Shown one piece after another: positions 25,656-33,304 of a DNA stretch of 64,000 nt (the stretch's first letter is position 1; each line of letters opens with the position of its first letter). Source of the DNA: Lentzea tibetensis (lineage in GTDB: Bacteria; Actinomycetota; Actinomycetes; Mycobacteriales; Pseudonocardiaceae); the NCBI RefSeq assembly GCF_007845675.1, contig NZ_VOBR01000035.1, forward strand, positions 1 to 64,000, read 5' to 3'. The position numbers and the translations under genes were made by a program. Under the pieces are notes generated by a model. That model searched no databases, was not told where the DNA came from, and was given only the letters and a program-made list of their open reading frames with translations.

Positions 25656-26084
25656 ATGGCGTCAACTATGATGCTCGTCATGGATGCGGTGACGACTGAG
25701 GTGGTGGCACTGCTCGCGCAGATCGTGGGCAGGTACACGCGTGAGCACGAGGCGGCGGCCTCAGCCGTGGAGCTCACCCCTGTGCAGGCCAAGGTGTTGG
25801 TCGCATTGGAGAAGCCGCTGCCCATGCACCAGATCGCGGTGAAGCTCGGGTCGGAGCGGTCCAACGTCACGGGGATCATCGACCGGCTGCAAGCTCGAGG
25901 ACTGGTCGAGCGGCGGCCGGATGAGCAGGATCGGCGAGTCAAGAACATCGTCGCCACCGAGGCCGGGCGGGAGTTGGCTCGGCGGTTCCAGGGGTCGTTG
26001 CGGTTCGCGGCTGAACCGTTGGCAGCGCTGGACGCGGCTGACCGCGTGCAGTTGCGGGACCTGCTTGCTCGGATGCTCGACTGA
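25656..26084 (+). CDS. MarR-family transcriptional regulator
   Basis: A 142-residue winged-helix regulator: LTPVQAKVLVALEKPLPMHQ, the recognition helix region SERSNVTGIIDRLQARGLVE, and the wing RRPDEQDRRVKNIVATEAG, all standard for MarR. Five in-frame Met codons (25656, 25668, 25671, 25680 and others) lie at the start with no clear ribosome site, so the transcript may be leaderless. Divergent from the SDR gene; local repression is inferred. Confidence 0.9.
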   Translation: MASTMMLVMDAVTTEVVALLAQIVGRYTREHEAAASAVELTPVQAKVLVALEKPLPMHQIAVKLGSERSNVTGIIDRLQARGLVERRPDEQDRRVKNIVATEAGRELARRFQGSLRFAAEPLAALDAADRVQLRDLLARMLD

Positions 26085-26171
26085 GGAAGCTCGGCAACTG
26101 ACGAAGGGGGCGTGCGCGCGTCTGCGCAACGCCCTACCGGGTGGAGCGGGTCGGCATGCCGCTCGAAGAGA

Positions 26172-26822
26172 TCAGCAGGTGACGTTGACGGTCGCGTTCG
26201 CCTGGAAAGAAACGTGCACGTGGTCCATGTGGTTGGCCGTGGGACTGCCCCGGTCCTCCATCGCCTTCCAGCCGCTGCCGTCGTTGATGCGCTGGCGCCA
26301 GATCACGTAGGTGACGCCGAACGCCTTGCGATTGGCCAGCACGTGGTCGGCCAAGGCATTGCCGGTGACGGTATTGACCATGAAGTCCAGCGCCAGGCCG
26401 AGGGCATGGTCGTCGCCGGCCCGGCCGGCGGCACCGCCGATGTCGTTGACGTCGAACTTGCCATCGAGGTGGTGACCCACCTGCGCCGCATGCGGTTTGG
26501 CTCCGTCCAGGGTGGTCGGACAGGGCGGCGCGGGGGGCGGCACGGGGGGCGGCGTGGTGGTCTCGGGTGCTGTCGTGGTCACCGGAGGCGCCGTAGTGGT
26601 CGCCGGAGGTTGCGAGGACGGGGGCGCGGTAGTCGAGGTCGTGACTTGGCTGACAGGGATCGACGGGGCGGCCAGATTGGCGACCGCTCCGGCTGGATCG
26701 ACCGGCTGGTCGAAGACGCGGACGGCCCAGAAGGTCACGACCAGGCCCACGGTGAGGGTGGCGGCGACTGCGATGGGCAGCTTCCGGCTGGCTGTCTGCT
26801 TCGTTCTATGTCGGCCCGACAT
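26172..26822 (-). CDS. Membrane-anchored protein with ARB_07466-like C-terminal domain
   Basis: A 216-residue protein. A basic N-terminus (MSGRHRTKQTASRK) and one hydrophobic helix (residues 15-35) place it in the membrane. Residues about 58-100 are a Thr/Pro-rich wall-spanning linker. The C-terminal 110 residues have HALGLALDFMV, DHVLANRKAFGVTYVIWRQR and HMDHVHVSFQANATV. The conserved His/Asp (ALDFM, DHVHVSF) resemble the secreted actinobacterial ARB_07466-like domain, distantly like M15 peptidases; catalytic activity is unproven. Single gene. Confidence 0.7.
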   Translation of the reverse strand: MSGRHRTKQTASRKLPIAVAATLTVGLVVTFWAVRVFDQPVDPAGAVANLAAPSIPVSQVTTSTTAPPSSQPPATTTAPPVTTTAPETTTPPPVPPPAPPCPTTLDGAKPHAAQVGHHLDGKFDVNDIGGAAGRAGDDHALGLALDFMVNTVTGNALADHVLANRKAFGVTYVIWRQRINDGSGWKAMEDRGSPTANHMDHVHVSFQANATVNVTC

Positions 26823-26894
26823 TCGGGAACACCTTGCGTTGGGGACGGGGCATGGTCACACGGCGCGCCATATTACGAAATGAACACGAGAACG

Positions 26895-27135
26895 TCACAG
26901 GCGAGTGTTAATGCTCACATCTCCGCTGGTGAGCGCGTCGCTACAGAAAGTGATATCCCTGTGGTCGTGGACGGTCACGTCGCACTGTCCGTCGAGGTCA
27001 CCGATCCCGGCATCGCCAAGGCCGAACCAGGAACGGATCTTCGAACGGTTCGTGCGCGCGGCTCCGCCCGCGATGTGGGTCTGGTCGCCCGAAGCCGCGC
27101 ACGAGCCGTTGATTCCCAAAGTGGATGTTCGATGA
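26895..27135 (+). pseudogene. Remnant of a sensor histidine kinase ATPase domain
   Basis: A stretch with no intact gene. In one frame 26961-27020 reads VVVDGHVALSVEVTDPGIAK, close to the G1-box strand of HATPase domains. One base later in frame (27028 on) it reads QERIFERFVRA, the diagnostic lid motif of OmpR-type sensor kinases. A single extra base around 27025 separates them, the usual GPG of the box is shortened, and the rest of the domain is lost. Upstream, NAHISAGERVATE resembles the N-box tail. Best read as a decayed kinase fragment. Confidence 0.5.
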
Positions 27136-27270
27136 GTTCAACGCGCAGCGCGGACAAGAAGGGCGTCACCATGCATCGCGCGCCACGCGACCTGCTCGCG
27201 CGGCTGTTCGAAGTGACACAGCCGGAAATCGAAGTCCACCACCGGACAGACGAAGCGACGACCTGAAGCG

Positions 27271-27319
27271 GGGGTCCGGGAGCGCGGCGCCCCGGCTGGG
27301 GTCTGGGTGCTCGACCCCC
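27271..27319. repeat. Dispersed GC-rich intergenic repeat, copy 1
   Basis: The block beginning GGGGTCCGGG and containing CCCCGGCTGGGG and GCTCGACCCCC matches, with small changes, the block at 48299-48346. Both copies are intergenic, can fold on themselves, and are followed by a GGCGAG/CGCG-containing second hairpin region. It looks like a repeat family rather than a gene part. Confidence 0.6.
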
Positions 27320-27389
27320 GGAAACACCCGAAGGCGAGACGGTCCGCGCTTTCCGCGGACACACCTCGCCCTTCGCCCTTCGGTGCCCC

Positions 27390-27645
27390 ACCACTGCCAG
27401 CAACTGCAGGCCGGGACATCACGTCGGCGTGGAACTCCAGCGACAGCGCCACGAACACCATCTCGGGCACGTCGATGGCCACCCCGCACGTGGCTGGTGC
27501 CGCGGCTCGGTACCTGCAGAACAACCGGAACGCGACCCCGGCCTCAGGTGGCTCCGTACCTCGTTTCGCAGTCCGCCCCTCCAAGGTCACAAACCCCGGT
27601 ACCGGTTCGCCGAACCGTCTGCTGTACCTGGCCCCCACGGCCTGA
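27390..27645 (+). pseudogene. C-terminal remnant of a subtilisin-like (S8) serine protease
   Basis: In one frame the sequence reads DITSAWNSSDSATNTISGTS, then MATPHVAGAAARYLQ, the box around the catalytic serine (GTSMATPHVAGAAA) of subtilases, and ends GTGSPNRLLYLAPTA before a TGA. The Asp- and His-containing parts of the domain and the signal/propeptide are absent upstream. Between them, SVPRFAVRPS is out of frame: the neighbouring frame reads VAPYLVSQSAPP, which fits the family, so one base was gained near 27544 and one lost near 27585. A pseudogene 3' end, still followed by its terminator hairpin. Confidence 0.75.
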
Positions 27646-27656
27646 CCTGAGTGAGA

Positions 27657-27688
27657 CGAGAGCCCTCTGCGACCGCCGGGGGCTCTCG
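27657..27688 (+). terminator. Hairpin terminator after the subtilase remnant
   Basis: CGAGAGCCC (27657-27665) and GGGCTCTCG (27680-27688) form a 9-bp perfect stem. It lies 12 bases past the remnant's stop and 7 bases before the stop of the convergent membrane gene, and could serve both. Confidence 0.7.
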
Positions 27689-27694
27689 CGTTTC

Positions 27695-28006
27695 CTAGCC
27701 TCCGGCGGCCGCGATCGCGGCGAGGTACACGAACGCGATCGCGAGCACTCCGAGCCACGGCATGTAGGCCCGCGGCCCGTCGTCAGGAGGTTTGACGAAC
27801 GTCGCGAGCGTCGCGCCCACGACCACGACCCAAGGGCCGATCAGCATGATCTTCTGAGGCAGCTGCCCGTACGCGCAGGTGCCCGTGTTGGCGTTGGCTC
27901 CCGTGCACGGCATCGTCGGCGTGAACGCCATGATGCCGAGGACGAACGCGAAGCTCGCCAGGAACACCATCGCGACGATGCCCAGGACGGTAGCTGCGAT
28001 CCGCAT
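27695..28006 (-). CDS. Small membrane protein of unknown function
   Basis: A 103-residue protein with three hydrophobic segments (about 5-28, 50-70, 82-100) and two cysteines in an external loop (MPCTGANANTGTCAYG). I do not recognise a family. It is intact although it sits between two decayed genes; codon use is typical of the window, so it is likely expressed. No operon partner. Confidence 0.55.
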   Translation of the reverse strand: MRIAATVLGIVAMVFLASFAFVLGIMAFTPTMPCTGANANTGTCAYGQLPQKIMLIGPWVVVVGATLATFVKPPDDGPRAYMPWLGVLAIAFVYLAAIAAAGG

Positions 28007-28036
28007 GCGCGCAGGCTAGTCCTGCTCGCTTGGGGT

Positions 28037-28140
28037 GGCATGGGGAACGCGATTGTTCGCGCGGGAAGAGCAGAGGACGCGCCACGCGTGGCGGAGCTGA
28101 CGGTGCAGTGGGGGTTCGTTCAACGTCGGCCGTGCTCTGG
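28037..28140 (+). pseudogene. Possible N-terminal stub of a GNAT acetyltransferase
   Basis: The frame from the ATG at 28037 reads MGNAIVRAGRAEDAPRVAEL and then TVQWGF, like the first strand and helix of GNAT proteins, before the similarity ends and the integrase remnant begins. Too short for a firm call; it may mark one edge of an old insertion. Confidence 0.25.
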
Positions 28141-28145
28141 GTAGA

Positions 28146-29064
28146 CCACCGTGGGCGCTCGCGGACGGCTTCCGTTCCGACCTGTTTTCGGCGGCCACGA
28201 AGGGCGAGGCGTTCGTCGTCGAAACCGGTCGACCCGTCTCGATGGCGCGAGCGGAGAACGACATGTCGTTCTTCGACTTCGCGTACATGGATGAAGTGGC
28301 CCGGTGCAGCGGGCAACTCCCGCAAAGGCGTCGCGGAGACGCTGACCACCGTCATGCCCGCCATGTTGAGCTCCAGCCGCGGCAAACCTGCCGACAAGGC
28401 CATCCGGCGGGCACTCCAAGGCTGGGCGTTCAACCTCAACCGCCGGGACAAGGTCGAACAACCCGATGAGATCAAAGCGGCGCTGAAGTGGTTGGCCGAC
28501 AACACGAAGAGCGCCTCCACGCTGGCAGATGCAGATGTCGCGCGCGCTGCGATGAGTCGCCTCGCGGTGAAGCTGGACGGTGAACCTGCGGCGCCAGCGA
28601 CCGTGAAGCGCAAGCGATCCGTCTGGTTCAACGCCATGGAGTACGCCGTCGAACGCAGGTCGCGTTCTTCGGGAGCATGTACTACTCAGCCCTGCGGCCC
28701 GGCGAGGCGGTGAACCTCCGCGAAACGGATCTCGCGATCCCGCGGGAAGGGGCGAGCTGCTCCTGTGGGAGTCGGCACCCGAGACCGGTGCGGCATGGAG
28801 TGGTACCGGCCGGCGCCGCGATCAGCGAGAGCTGAAGCATCGAGCCAGAGCCGCACGAGTTCGCCTCACCACTCGCTCGCCGGACATACCACCTGCGCCA
28901 TGCCGCGGGGTCGACCTGGCTGAACGGAGGTGTCCCGCCGACGCAGGTCGCCGAGTGGGCGGGGCACAGCGTCGCTAGTACTGCTCCAGATCTACGCCAA
29001 GGTCATCGCCGGCCGGGAAGGCACAGCACGCAAGCGCATCGAACAGGCGCTCGAGGAGGGCTGA
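28146..29064 (+). pseudogene. Decayed tyrosine-recombinase (phage-type) integrase
   Basis: Integrase pieces lie in order but in changing frames. 28152-28290: ALADGFRSDLFSAATKGEAF, then ETGRPVSMARAENDMSFFDF. About 28293-28658: WMKWPGAAGNSRKGVAETLT, then RALQGWAFNLNRRDKVEQPD and VKRKRSVWFNAMEYAVER (core-binding domain). 28659 on: VAFFGSMYYSALRPGEAVNL, box I with catalytic Arg. About 28750: ELLLWESAPETGAAWSGTGR. About 28890: HLRHAAGSTWLNGGVPPTQV, then AEWAGHS (HxxR and GHS of box II). About 28980-29064: VLLQIYAKVIAGREG, with the Tyr nucleophile, up to TGA. At least four frameshifts, and roughly 60 residues are missing between the core-binding and catalytic parts. It ends 127 bp from a tRNA 3' end, the normal place for an integrase of an element inserted in a tRNA. 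Confidence 0.85.
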
Positions 29065-29134
29065 GCCCAGCGCGGGCGCGCCCGCGTATTCCCCGTGGAT
29101 ACCCGTGAACAACTGCTTGCGGCTAGGCACGAGA

Positions 29135-29171
29135 AAGGCCCCTGACCGGATCTACGCTGGTCAAGGGCCTT
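29135..29171 (-). terminator. Terminator of the tRNA gene
   Basis: Arms 29135-29147 and 29159-29171 (AAGGCCCCTGACC with GGTCAAGGGCCTT) pair over 13 positions with one mismatch. On the minus strand it lies 20 bases past the tRNA 3' end. Confidence 0.7.
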
Positions 29172-29190
29172 CTTCAATGCTCAGATGATG

Positions 29191-29264
29191 TGCCCCCGGT
29201 GCGACTCGAACGCACACTGGACGGATTTTGAGTCCGCTGCCTCTGCCGATTGGGCTACGGGGGC
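29191..29264 (-). tRNA. tRNA with CAA anticodon (tRNA-Leu by anticodon)
   Basis: A 74-base cloverleaf on the minus strand. Acceptor GCCCCCG pairs with CGGGGGC followed by discriminator A; no CCA is encoded. Anticodon arm GCGGA-CTCAAAA-TCCGT gives anticodon CAA, which reads UUG. T arm GTGCG-TTCGAGT-CGCAC is perfect. The D stem is short (GCC/GGC). The variable loop is only five bases (CCAGT), whereas leucine tRNAs normally have a long variable arm. So identity by anticodon is Leu(CAA), but the body is class I. The integrase remnant lies just beyond its 3' end. Confidence 0.88.
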
Positions 29265-29315
29265 TAGAAGCAGGAGTGACTCTATCGGATCACTCCCGCG
29301 CGCGGCGCGACCCCC

Positions 29316-29597
29316 TCAGGACTTGACGAGCCTGCCAATGGCGGCGGACGCCTCGGCGAGCTTTTCGTCGGCCACCGGGCCTCCTTCGGCCACGGCCTGG
29401 GCCACGCAGTGCTTGAGGTGCTCGTCGAGGAGGCCGAGGGAGACGGCCTGCAATGCCTTGGTGGCGGCTGAGATCTGGGTGAGGACGTCGATGCAGTACT
29501 CGTCGTTCTCGACCATGCGCTGCAGTCCCCGGATCTGACCTTCGATGCGGCGCAGTCGCTTGAGGTAAGCGTCCTTGTCCGAGGTGTAGCCGTGCAT
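29316..29597 (-). CDS. csoR: CsoR-type metal-sensing repressor
   Basis: A 93-residue all-helical repressor of the CsoR/RcnR (DUF156) family: KRLRRIEGQIRGLQRMV, then NDEYCIDVLTQISAATKAL and LLDEHLKHCV. The Cys-His-Cys set (EYC, LDEH, KHC) is the Cu(I) site of CsoR rather than the Ni/Co site of RcnR. ATG start. A palindrome of the CsoR type lies just upstream. No copper pump or chaperone gene is in the neighbourhood, so its targets must be elsewhere, apart from itself. Confidence 0.9.
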   Translation of the reverse strand: MHGYTSDKDAYLKRLRRIEGQIRGLQRMVENDEYCIDVLTQISAATKALQAVSLGLLDEHLKHCVAQAVAEGGPVADEKLAEASAAIGRLVKS

Positions 29598-29613
29598 CTC
29601 TCCCGACCTTCCT

Positions 29614-29628
29614 TACCCTGGGTGGGTA
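29614..29628. promoter_or_regulatory. Probable CsoR operator
   Basis: TACCC-TGGGT-GGGTA is an inverted repeat with 5-bp arms and a G-rich centre, the shape of CsoR operators (TACCC...GGGTA). It lies 17 bp upstream of the csoR start, which suggests self-regulation. Confidence 0.6.
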
Positions 29629-30003
29629 TCTGCCACGATACGCGCGCCGTGGGGACGGCGACCGGGGCAACATAACCCACACGAGTGAACGCCATTCCCG
29701 GTTGGCATTTCTGGGCATGCCCTCCGGCAAGTGGCGCAACACTCCTGGACCAGAGGTGCGAACCGAGACAGAGGGCTCTGAGGAAAGGGCCGGCCAGTTC
29801 CCGCAGGTCACCAGGGCACGGTGGCACATTTTGGACCCATAACACCGTGTGTTAACCGGCAAAATGCCCCCGACCGGGGGGCTTACCATCACATTTTAGC
29901 GGCGAAAGGTTAGCCGATAAACGTCCTGTGGACTATGGTGATGTCGAAGCACGTGGTTACGTCGAGGACACCGCGGGCTATGTGAGTACACAACGGAGGA
30001 ACA
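29629..30003. other. Intergenic region between csoR and lsr2
   Basis: About 375 bp without a convincing gene on either strand; frames open here have no coding bias. It holds a strong hairpin (GCCCCC gacc G GGGGGC, 29866-29882), then an AT-richer stretch up to the lsr2 ribosome site (GGAGGA at 29995-30000), presumably the lsr2 promoter. Confidence 0.5.
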
Positions 30004-30345
30004 GTGGCACAGCAGACCGTCGTCCAACTCATCGACGACCTCGACGGCGGAGAAGCCGACGAGACCGTGACCTTCGCACTGGACGGTGTCGAGTACGCCA
30101 TCGACCTGTCGAAGGGAAATGCGGAGCGGCTTCGCGAGTCGTTGGCCGACTTCGTCGGCAAGGCTCGTCGCGCTGGCGGCCGCAAGCAGCGCAAGGGCAC
30201 CGGCAAGAGCACTGTGAAGGCCAGCGACAAGGCCGAAGCGCAGCGGATTCGCGACTGGGCTCGTGCTCAGGGCCACCAGATCTCGGACCGCGGTCGCATT
30301 CCGCAGACCCTGGTCGTGCAGTTCCAGGAAGCGCACGCCTCCTGA
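30004..30345 (+). CDS. lsr2: Lsr2 nucleoid-associated protein
   Basis: A 113-residue H-NS-like protein. The N-terminal dimerisation part reads VVQLIDDLDGGEADETVTFA and YAIDLSKGNAERLRESLADF; the C-terminal DNA-binding part reads IRDWARAQGHQISDRGRIP, whose RGR loop inserts into the AT-rich minor groove. Lsr2 bridges DNA and silences foreign or AT-rich genes. GTG start with GGAGGA four bases upstream. Slightly longer than M. tuberculosis Lsr2 (112). Typical single-gene unit. Confidence 0.95.
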   Translation: MAQQTVVQLIDDLDGGEADETVTFALDGVEYAIDLSKGNAERLRESLADFVGKARRAGGRKQRKGTGKSTVKASDKAEAQRIRDWARAQGHQISDRGRIPQTLVVQFQEAHAS

Positions 30346-30387
30346 GCTGCGTGGTTTCACACGCCGGCCGGGGTACCGGCCGGCGTG

Positions 30388-32376
30388 TTAACCGGATGAA
30401 CGGCCGGGAAACTCGGTCTCGATGAGTCGTAGCACGGCTGTCGCCTTGACGGCTGTCTCCTCGAATTCCTCTGCCTGGTCCGACAGCGCTACGACAGCTC
30501 CGCCGACACCGAAACTCACCTTGTCGCGGTCGGCTACGAGCGTCCGGATCACGATGCTGAAGTCGGCTGTTCCACTCAGCGAGAAGTATCCGAGTGCGCC
30601 GGAGTAGACGCCCCGCGGACCGGCTTCCAAGCCATCGAGAATCTGCATCGTGCGGACCTTCGGCGCGCCAGTCATCGAACCTCCGGGGAACGCGGCCCGC
30701 ACACATCGGACGGCGGAACTGTCCGGTCGCAAGCGGGCGCGCACGGTGCTCACGAGCTGATGAACCGTCGCATAGGTCTCGACGTCGAAAATCCTCGGGA
30801 CCTCGACCGAACCGACGACCGCGCACGTGCCGAGGTCGTTGCGGACCAGGTCCACGATCATCAGGTTCTCGGCGCGGTCCTTCACCGACGAAGCGAGTGA
30901 TTCACGCAGCCGCTCGTCCTCTGAAACAGTCGCCCCGCGCGGACGTGTGCCCTTGATCGGCGACGACTCCACGACACCGTCTCGCGAGACCCGCAAAAAG
31001 CGCTCCGGCGAGGTGCTCAGCACCGACAACGGACCGAACCTGAGCAACGCGCCGAACGGAGCCGGGTTCTCGGCGCGCAAAACGCGGTAGGTCTCCCACG
31101 GGTCGAGCCGGCCGCGCCACGACAGCATGTTCGTCAGGCAGACCTCGTAGGTCTCCCCCGCGGTGATCGCTTCCATGCACGCGTCGATCAGCTTCGTGTA
31201 GTGCGCGCGGCCGTGCCGCAGCTGCACCTCGAAAGGACCGGCCGGACGCACCGGCTCACCCAGTGGCACCGTTTCCAGTGCGGAAGAAAGCCACGGGTCG
31301 CCGTCGGTCAACGACATCAAATAGACGCACCGGTCGAGATGGTCGAACACGACCGCTCGGTCCGCGAACACCATGTGCGCGTCCGGCTGCTCGGAACGGT
31401 GCGTCAGCTCGCCGCCGCATTCGGCCTTCAACTCGTAGCCGAGGTAGCCGACCCAGCCGAGCGCGAAGTCGAACGGCACGTCCGGCTGGGCGACGCGGTG
31501 GGCGGCCACGTCGGCGTCCAGCCATTCGAAGAACGACGGACAGGACGTGGACAGACCGTCGACCGTCAGCGCGCCCTCCCACACGTCGTATGACGCCACA
31601 CGCGCCTGTGGGCCGCTGGCGTCACCCATGAAGGAGAACCGGCCGTCGCGGCCGCTGTCGAGCCAGAACGCCGTCTCAGAAGCCCCGTACAGCGCCGCGA
31701 ACAAAGCCTCGGGATCCGGATGCTCGTCAATTCGCCGCACGTGCACCTGGCGGGTCGCGGGCGCTCGCGCGAAGACAGGCTCAGGCGTCACGCCGCGCGC
31801 ACCGGGCGTCAGTCGCGCGAAGTTCGCCAGCAGCTCTCGCCCGTGCGACGTGCAGATCGACTCGGGGTGGAACTGGACGCCCCACGCGGGCCGCGAACGG
31901 TGCCGCACGGCCATCAGCACGTCGTCGTCCGTGCTCCAGGCGATCGGTTCCAGCTCGTCGGGGAGATCCGTGACCGCCAGCGAGTGGTAGCGCACCACGG
32001 ACAACGGCGACGGCAGGCCTTCGAAGAGGTCGACGCCGGTGTGCCGCACGGACGACACGAGCCCGTGCCGCGGCGCGGGCGCGGGACCGACGGTCGCACC
32101 GGCCAGCAGGCACAGTCCTTGATGTCCGAGGCACACCCCGAGCAGCGGGATGTCGGCGTGCTCGACGACCGCGCGGCAGATGCCGAAGTCGGCGCGGTTC
32201 TGCGGACGGCCGGGGCCCGGTGAGATCACCACGTTGTCGAACCGCCGCAACGAGGACAGCCGCCAGCGCGGGTCGTCGTTGCGGACGACCACGGGCTCGG
32301 CGCCGTTCACCTCGGCCAGGTGCTGGAAGAGGTTGAACGTGAACGAGTCGTAGTTGTCGATCAGCAGAGTGCGCAT
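30388..32376 (-). CDS. pabAB: Fused aminodeoxychorismate synthase (PabA-PabB)
   Basis: A 662-residue fusion. The glutamine amidotransferase half (1-190) starts MRTLLIDNYDSFTFNL and has LLGVCLGHQG (nucleophile Cys) and WGVQFHPESI (His, Glu). The chorismate-binding half (about 240-662) has SSPIKGTRPRGATVSEDER, AAFPGGSMTGAPKVRTM and GPRGVYSGALGYFS. The product 4-amino-4-deoxychorismate feeds p-aminobenzoate and folate, or p-aminobenzoate-primed antibiotics. The PIKGT lysine and the GSMTGAPK box mark PabB rather than TrpE. Fused forms are known in streptomycetes (candicidin PabAB). No pabC or antibiotic genes are adjacent, so the role may be either. Confidence 0.93.
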   Translation of the reverse strand: MRTLLIDNYDSFTFNLFQHLAEVNGAEPVVVRNDDPRWRLSSLRRFDNVVISPGPGRPQNRADFGICRAVVEHADIPLLGVCLGHQGLCLLAGATVGPAPAPRHGLVSSVRHTGVDLFEGLPSPLSVVRYHSLAVTDLPDELEPIAWSTDDDVLMAVRHRSRPAWGVQFHPESICTSHGRELLANFARLTPGARGVTPEPVFARAPATRQVHVRRIDEHPDPEALFAALYGASETAFWLDSGRDGRFSFMGDASGPQARVASYDVWEGALTVDGLSTSCPSFFEWLDADVAAHRVAQPDVPFDFALGWVGYLGYELKAECGGELTHRSEQPDAHMVFADRAVVFDHLDRCVYLMSLTDGDPWLSSALETVPLGEPVRPAGPFEVQLRHGRAHYTKLIDACMEAITAGETYEVCLTNMLSWRGRLDPWETYRVLRAENPAPFGALLRFGPLSVLSTSPERFLRVSRDGVVESSPIKGTRPRGATVSEDERLRESLASSVKDRAENLMIVDLVRNDLGTCAVVGSVEVPRIFDVETYATVHQLVSTVRARLRPDSSAVRCVRAAFPGGSMTGAPKVRTMQILDGLEAGPRGVYSGALGYFSLSGTADFSIVIRTLVADRDKVSFGVGGAVVALSDQAEEFEETAVKATAVLRLIETEFPGRSSG

Positions 32377-32402
32377 TGCGAACGGCACTTTACCTGCAGA
32401 AA

Positions 32403-32432
32403 GAGGGTGGCCGCGGCAATGCGACCACCCTC
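32403..32432 (-). terminator. Terminator of the sigma/anti-sigma operon
   Basis: GAGGGTGG (32403-32410) and CCACCCTC (32425-32432) form a perfect 8-bp stem located 15 bp past the stop of the anti-sigma-like gene and upstream of pabAB. Confidence 0.7.
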
Positions 32433-32446
32433 TCACCCCGCCAGGA

Positions 32447-33304
32447 TCAGCTCACTTTGAACTTCGCGGACGTGGCCTGCTCCGCCAGTTGCTGCGGCGT
32501 GAACACGGGCTGCGCCAACGGCGCGTACCCGCCCTCGCCCACCTTCACCGACTGCGCGAGGAAGATGACGGTTCCGTCCTCGTGCCGGTAGGCGGCCCAC
32601 TGGTCGAAGTCGTCGCGACCACTCGTGTTCTTGGTCACCACGCCGACCTTCTTGCCGCCGGCGTCCAGCACCGAGCACTCGCCCGGCATGCCCCAGAACG
32701 TCTGCGCCAGTTCGCACAGATCGCCCGCCGGCTTGCCGTCCGGGGTGCGCGACTGCACCAGCAGGACACCCACCCCGGCGTCCTTCTTGACGGGAATGGT
32801 CGCCATGTACTCCCAGTAGTCCTGCTCGCCCACGTTCGCGGCGTACTGCGCCTGCGGCCGCCGTATCGGGCGGCCGTCGGGGTGCTTCAGGTCCGGGGCG
32901 GTGAATCCCGGCGGCAGCGACGAACCCAGGTCGTTCATCAGCACGACGGCCTTGTCCGCATGAGGACCGCTGGTCGCCGTGCGGTCGGTCTGCCCATCGG
33001 GCCACGGGTCGCCGCTCTGCCTGGTCGTCGGCGGACCTGACGTCGGCGTCACCGAAGGCGGAGCGGAGTTGGAGTTGCCCATCTGCAGCGACGGCGACGG
33101 CGCGGACCCGTCCGGCACGATCAGTGCCGCACCGACACCGACGCCGACCACCACCACGGCGACCAGCGCGCCCGCCCACGTCGAACGCCGTCGCGACCGC
33201 GCCTTGTGCGCCACGCCGAGCGCCTGCGACGGATCCATCGACGGCGGCGGGCTGCTCGCCACCATCACGTCCTGAAATGCCCGCTTGAGGTCCTGTTCGT
33301 TCAT
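32447..33304 (-). CDS. Membrane protein coupled to a SigE-family sigma factor (probable anti-sigma)
   Basis: A 285-residue protein. Cytoplasmic residues 1-40 (MNEQDLKRAFQDVMVASSPP) precede one hydrophobic helix (about 45-65, AGALVAVVVVGVGVGAALIV) and an external domain of about 220 residues with a Ser/Pro/Thr-rich stretch. Its ATG lies in the stop of the sigma gene (ATGA). The place and shape suggest a membrane anti-sigma or sensor for that sigma factor, though no zinc-binding anti-sigma motif is seen. The external domain matches nothing I know. Confidence 0.65.
   Translation of the reverse strand: MNEQDLKRAFQDVMVASSPPPSMDPSQALGVAHKARSRRRSTWAGALVAVVVVGVGVGAALIVPDGSAPSPSLQMGNSNSAPPSVTPTSGPPTTRQSGDPWPDGQTDRTATSGPHADKAVVLMNDLGSSLPPGFTAPDLKHPDGRPIRRPQAQYAANVGEQDYWEYMATIPVKKDAGVGVLLVQSRTPDGKPAGDLCELAQTFWGMPGECSVLDAGGKKVGVVTKNTSGRDDFDQWAAYRHEDGTVIFLAQSVKVGEGGYAPLAQPVFTPQQLAEQATSAKFKVS

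Noticed and set aside
27125-28144. 339-codon plus-strand frame across the remnant region
   Set aside because: It crosses the subtilase remnant and the opposite small membrane gene in the wrong frame, with shadow-like composition; the fragments in other frames match real families.
29282-29892. Longer frames overlapping csoR on the minus strand
   Set aside because: They run in other frames of csoR and its promoter and have no recognisable content.
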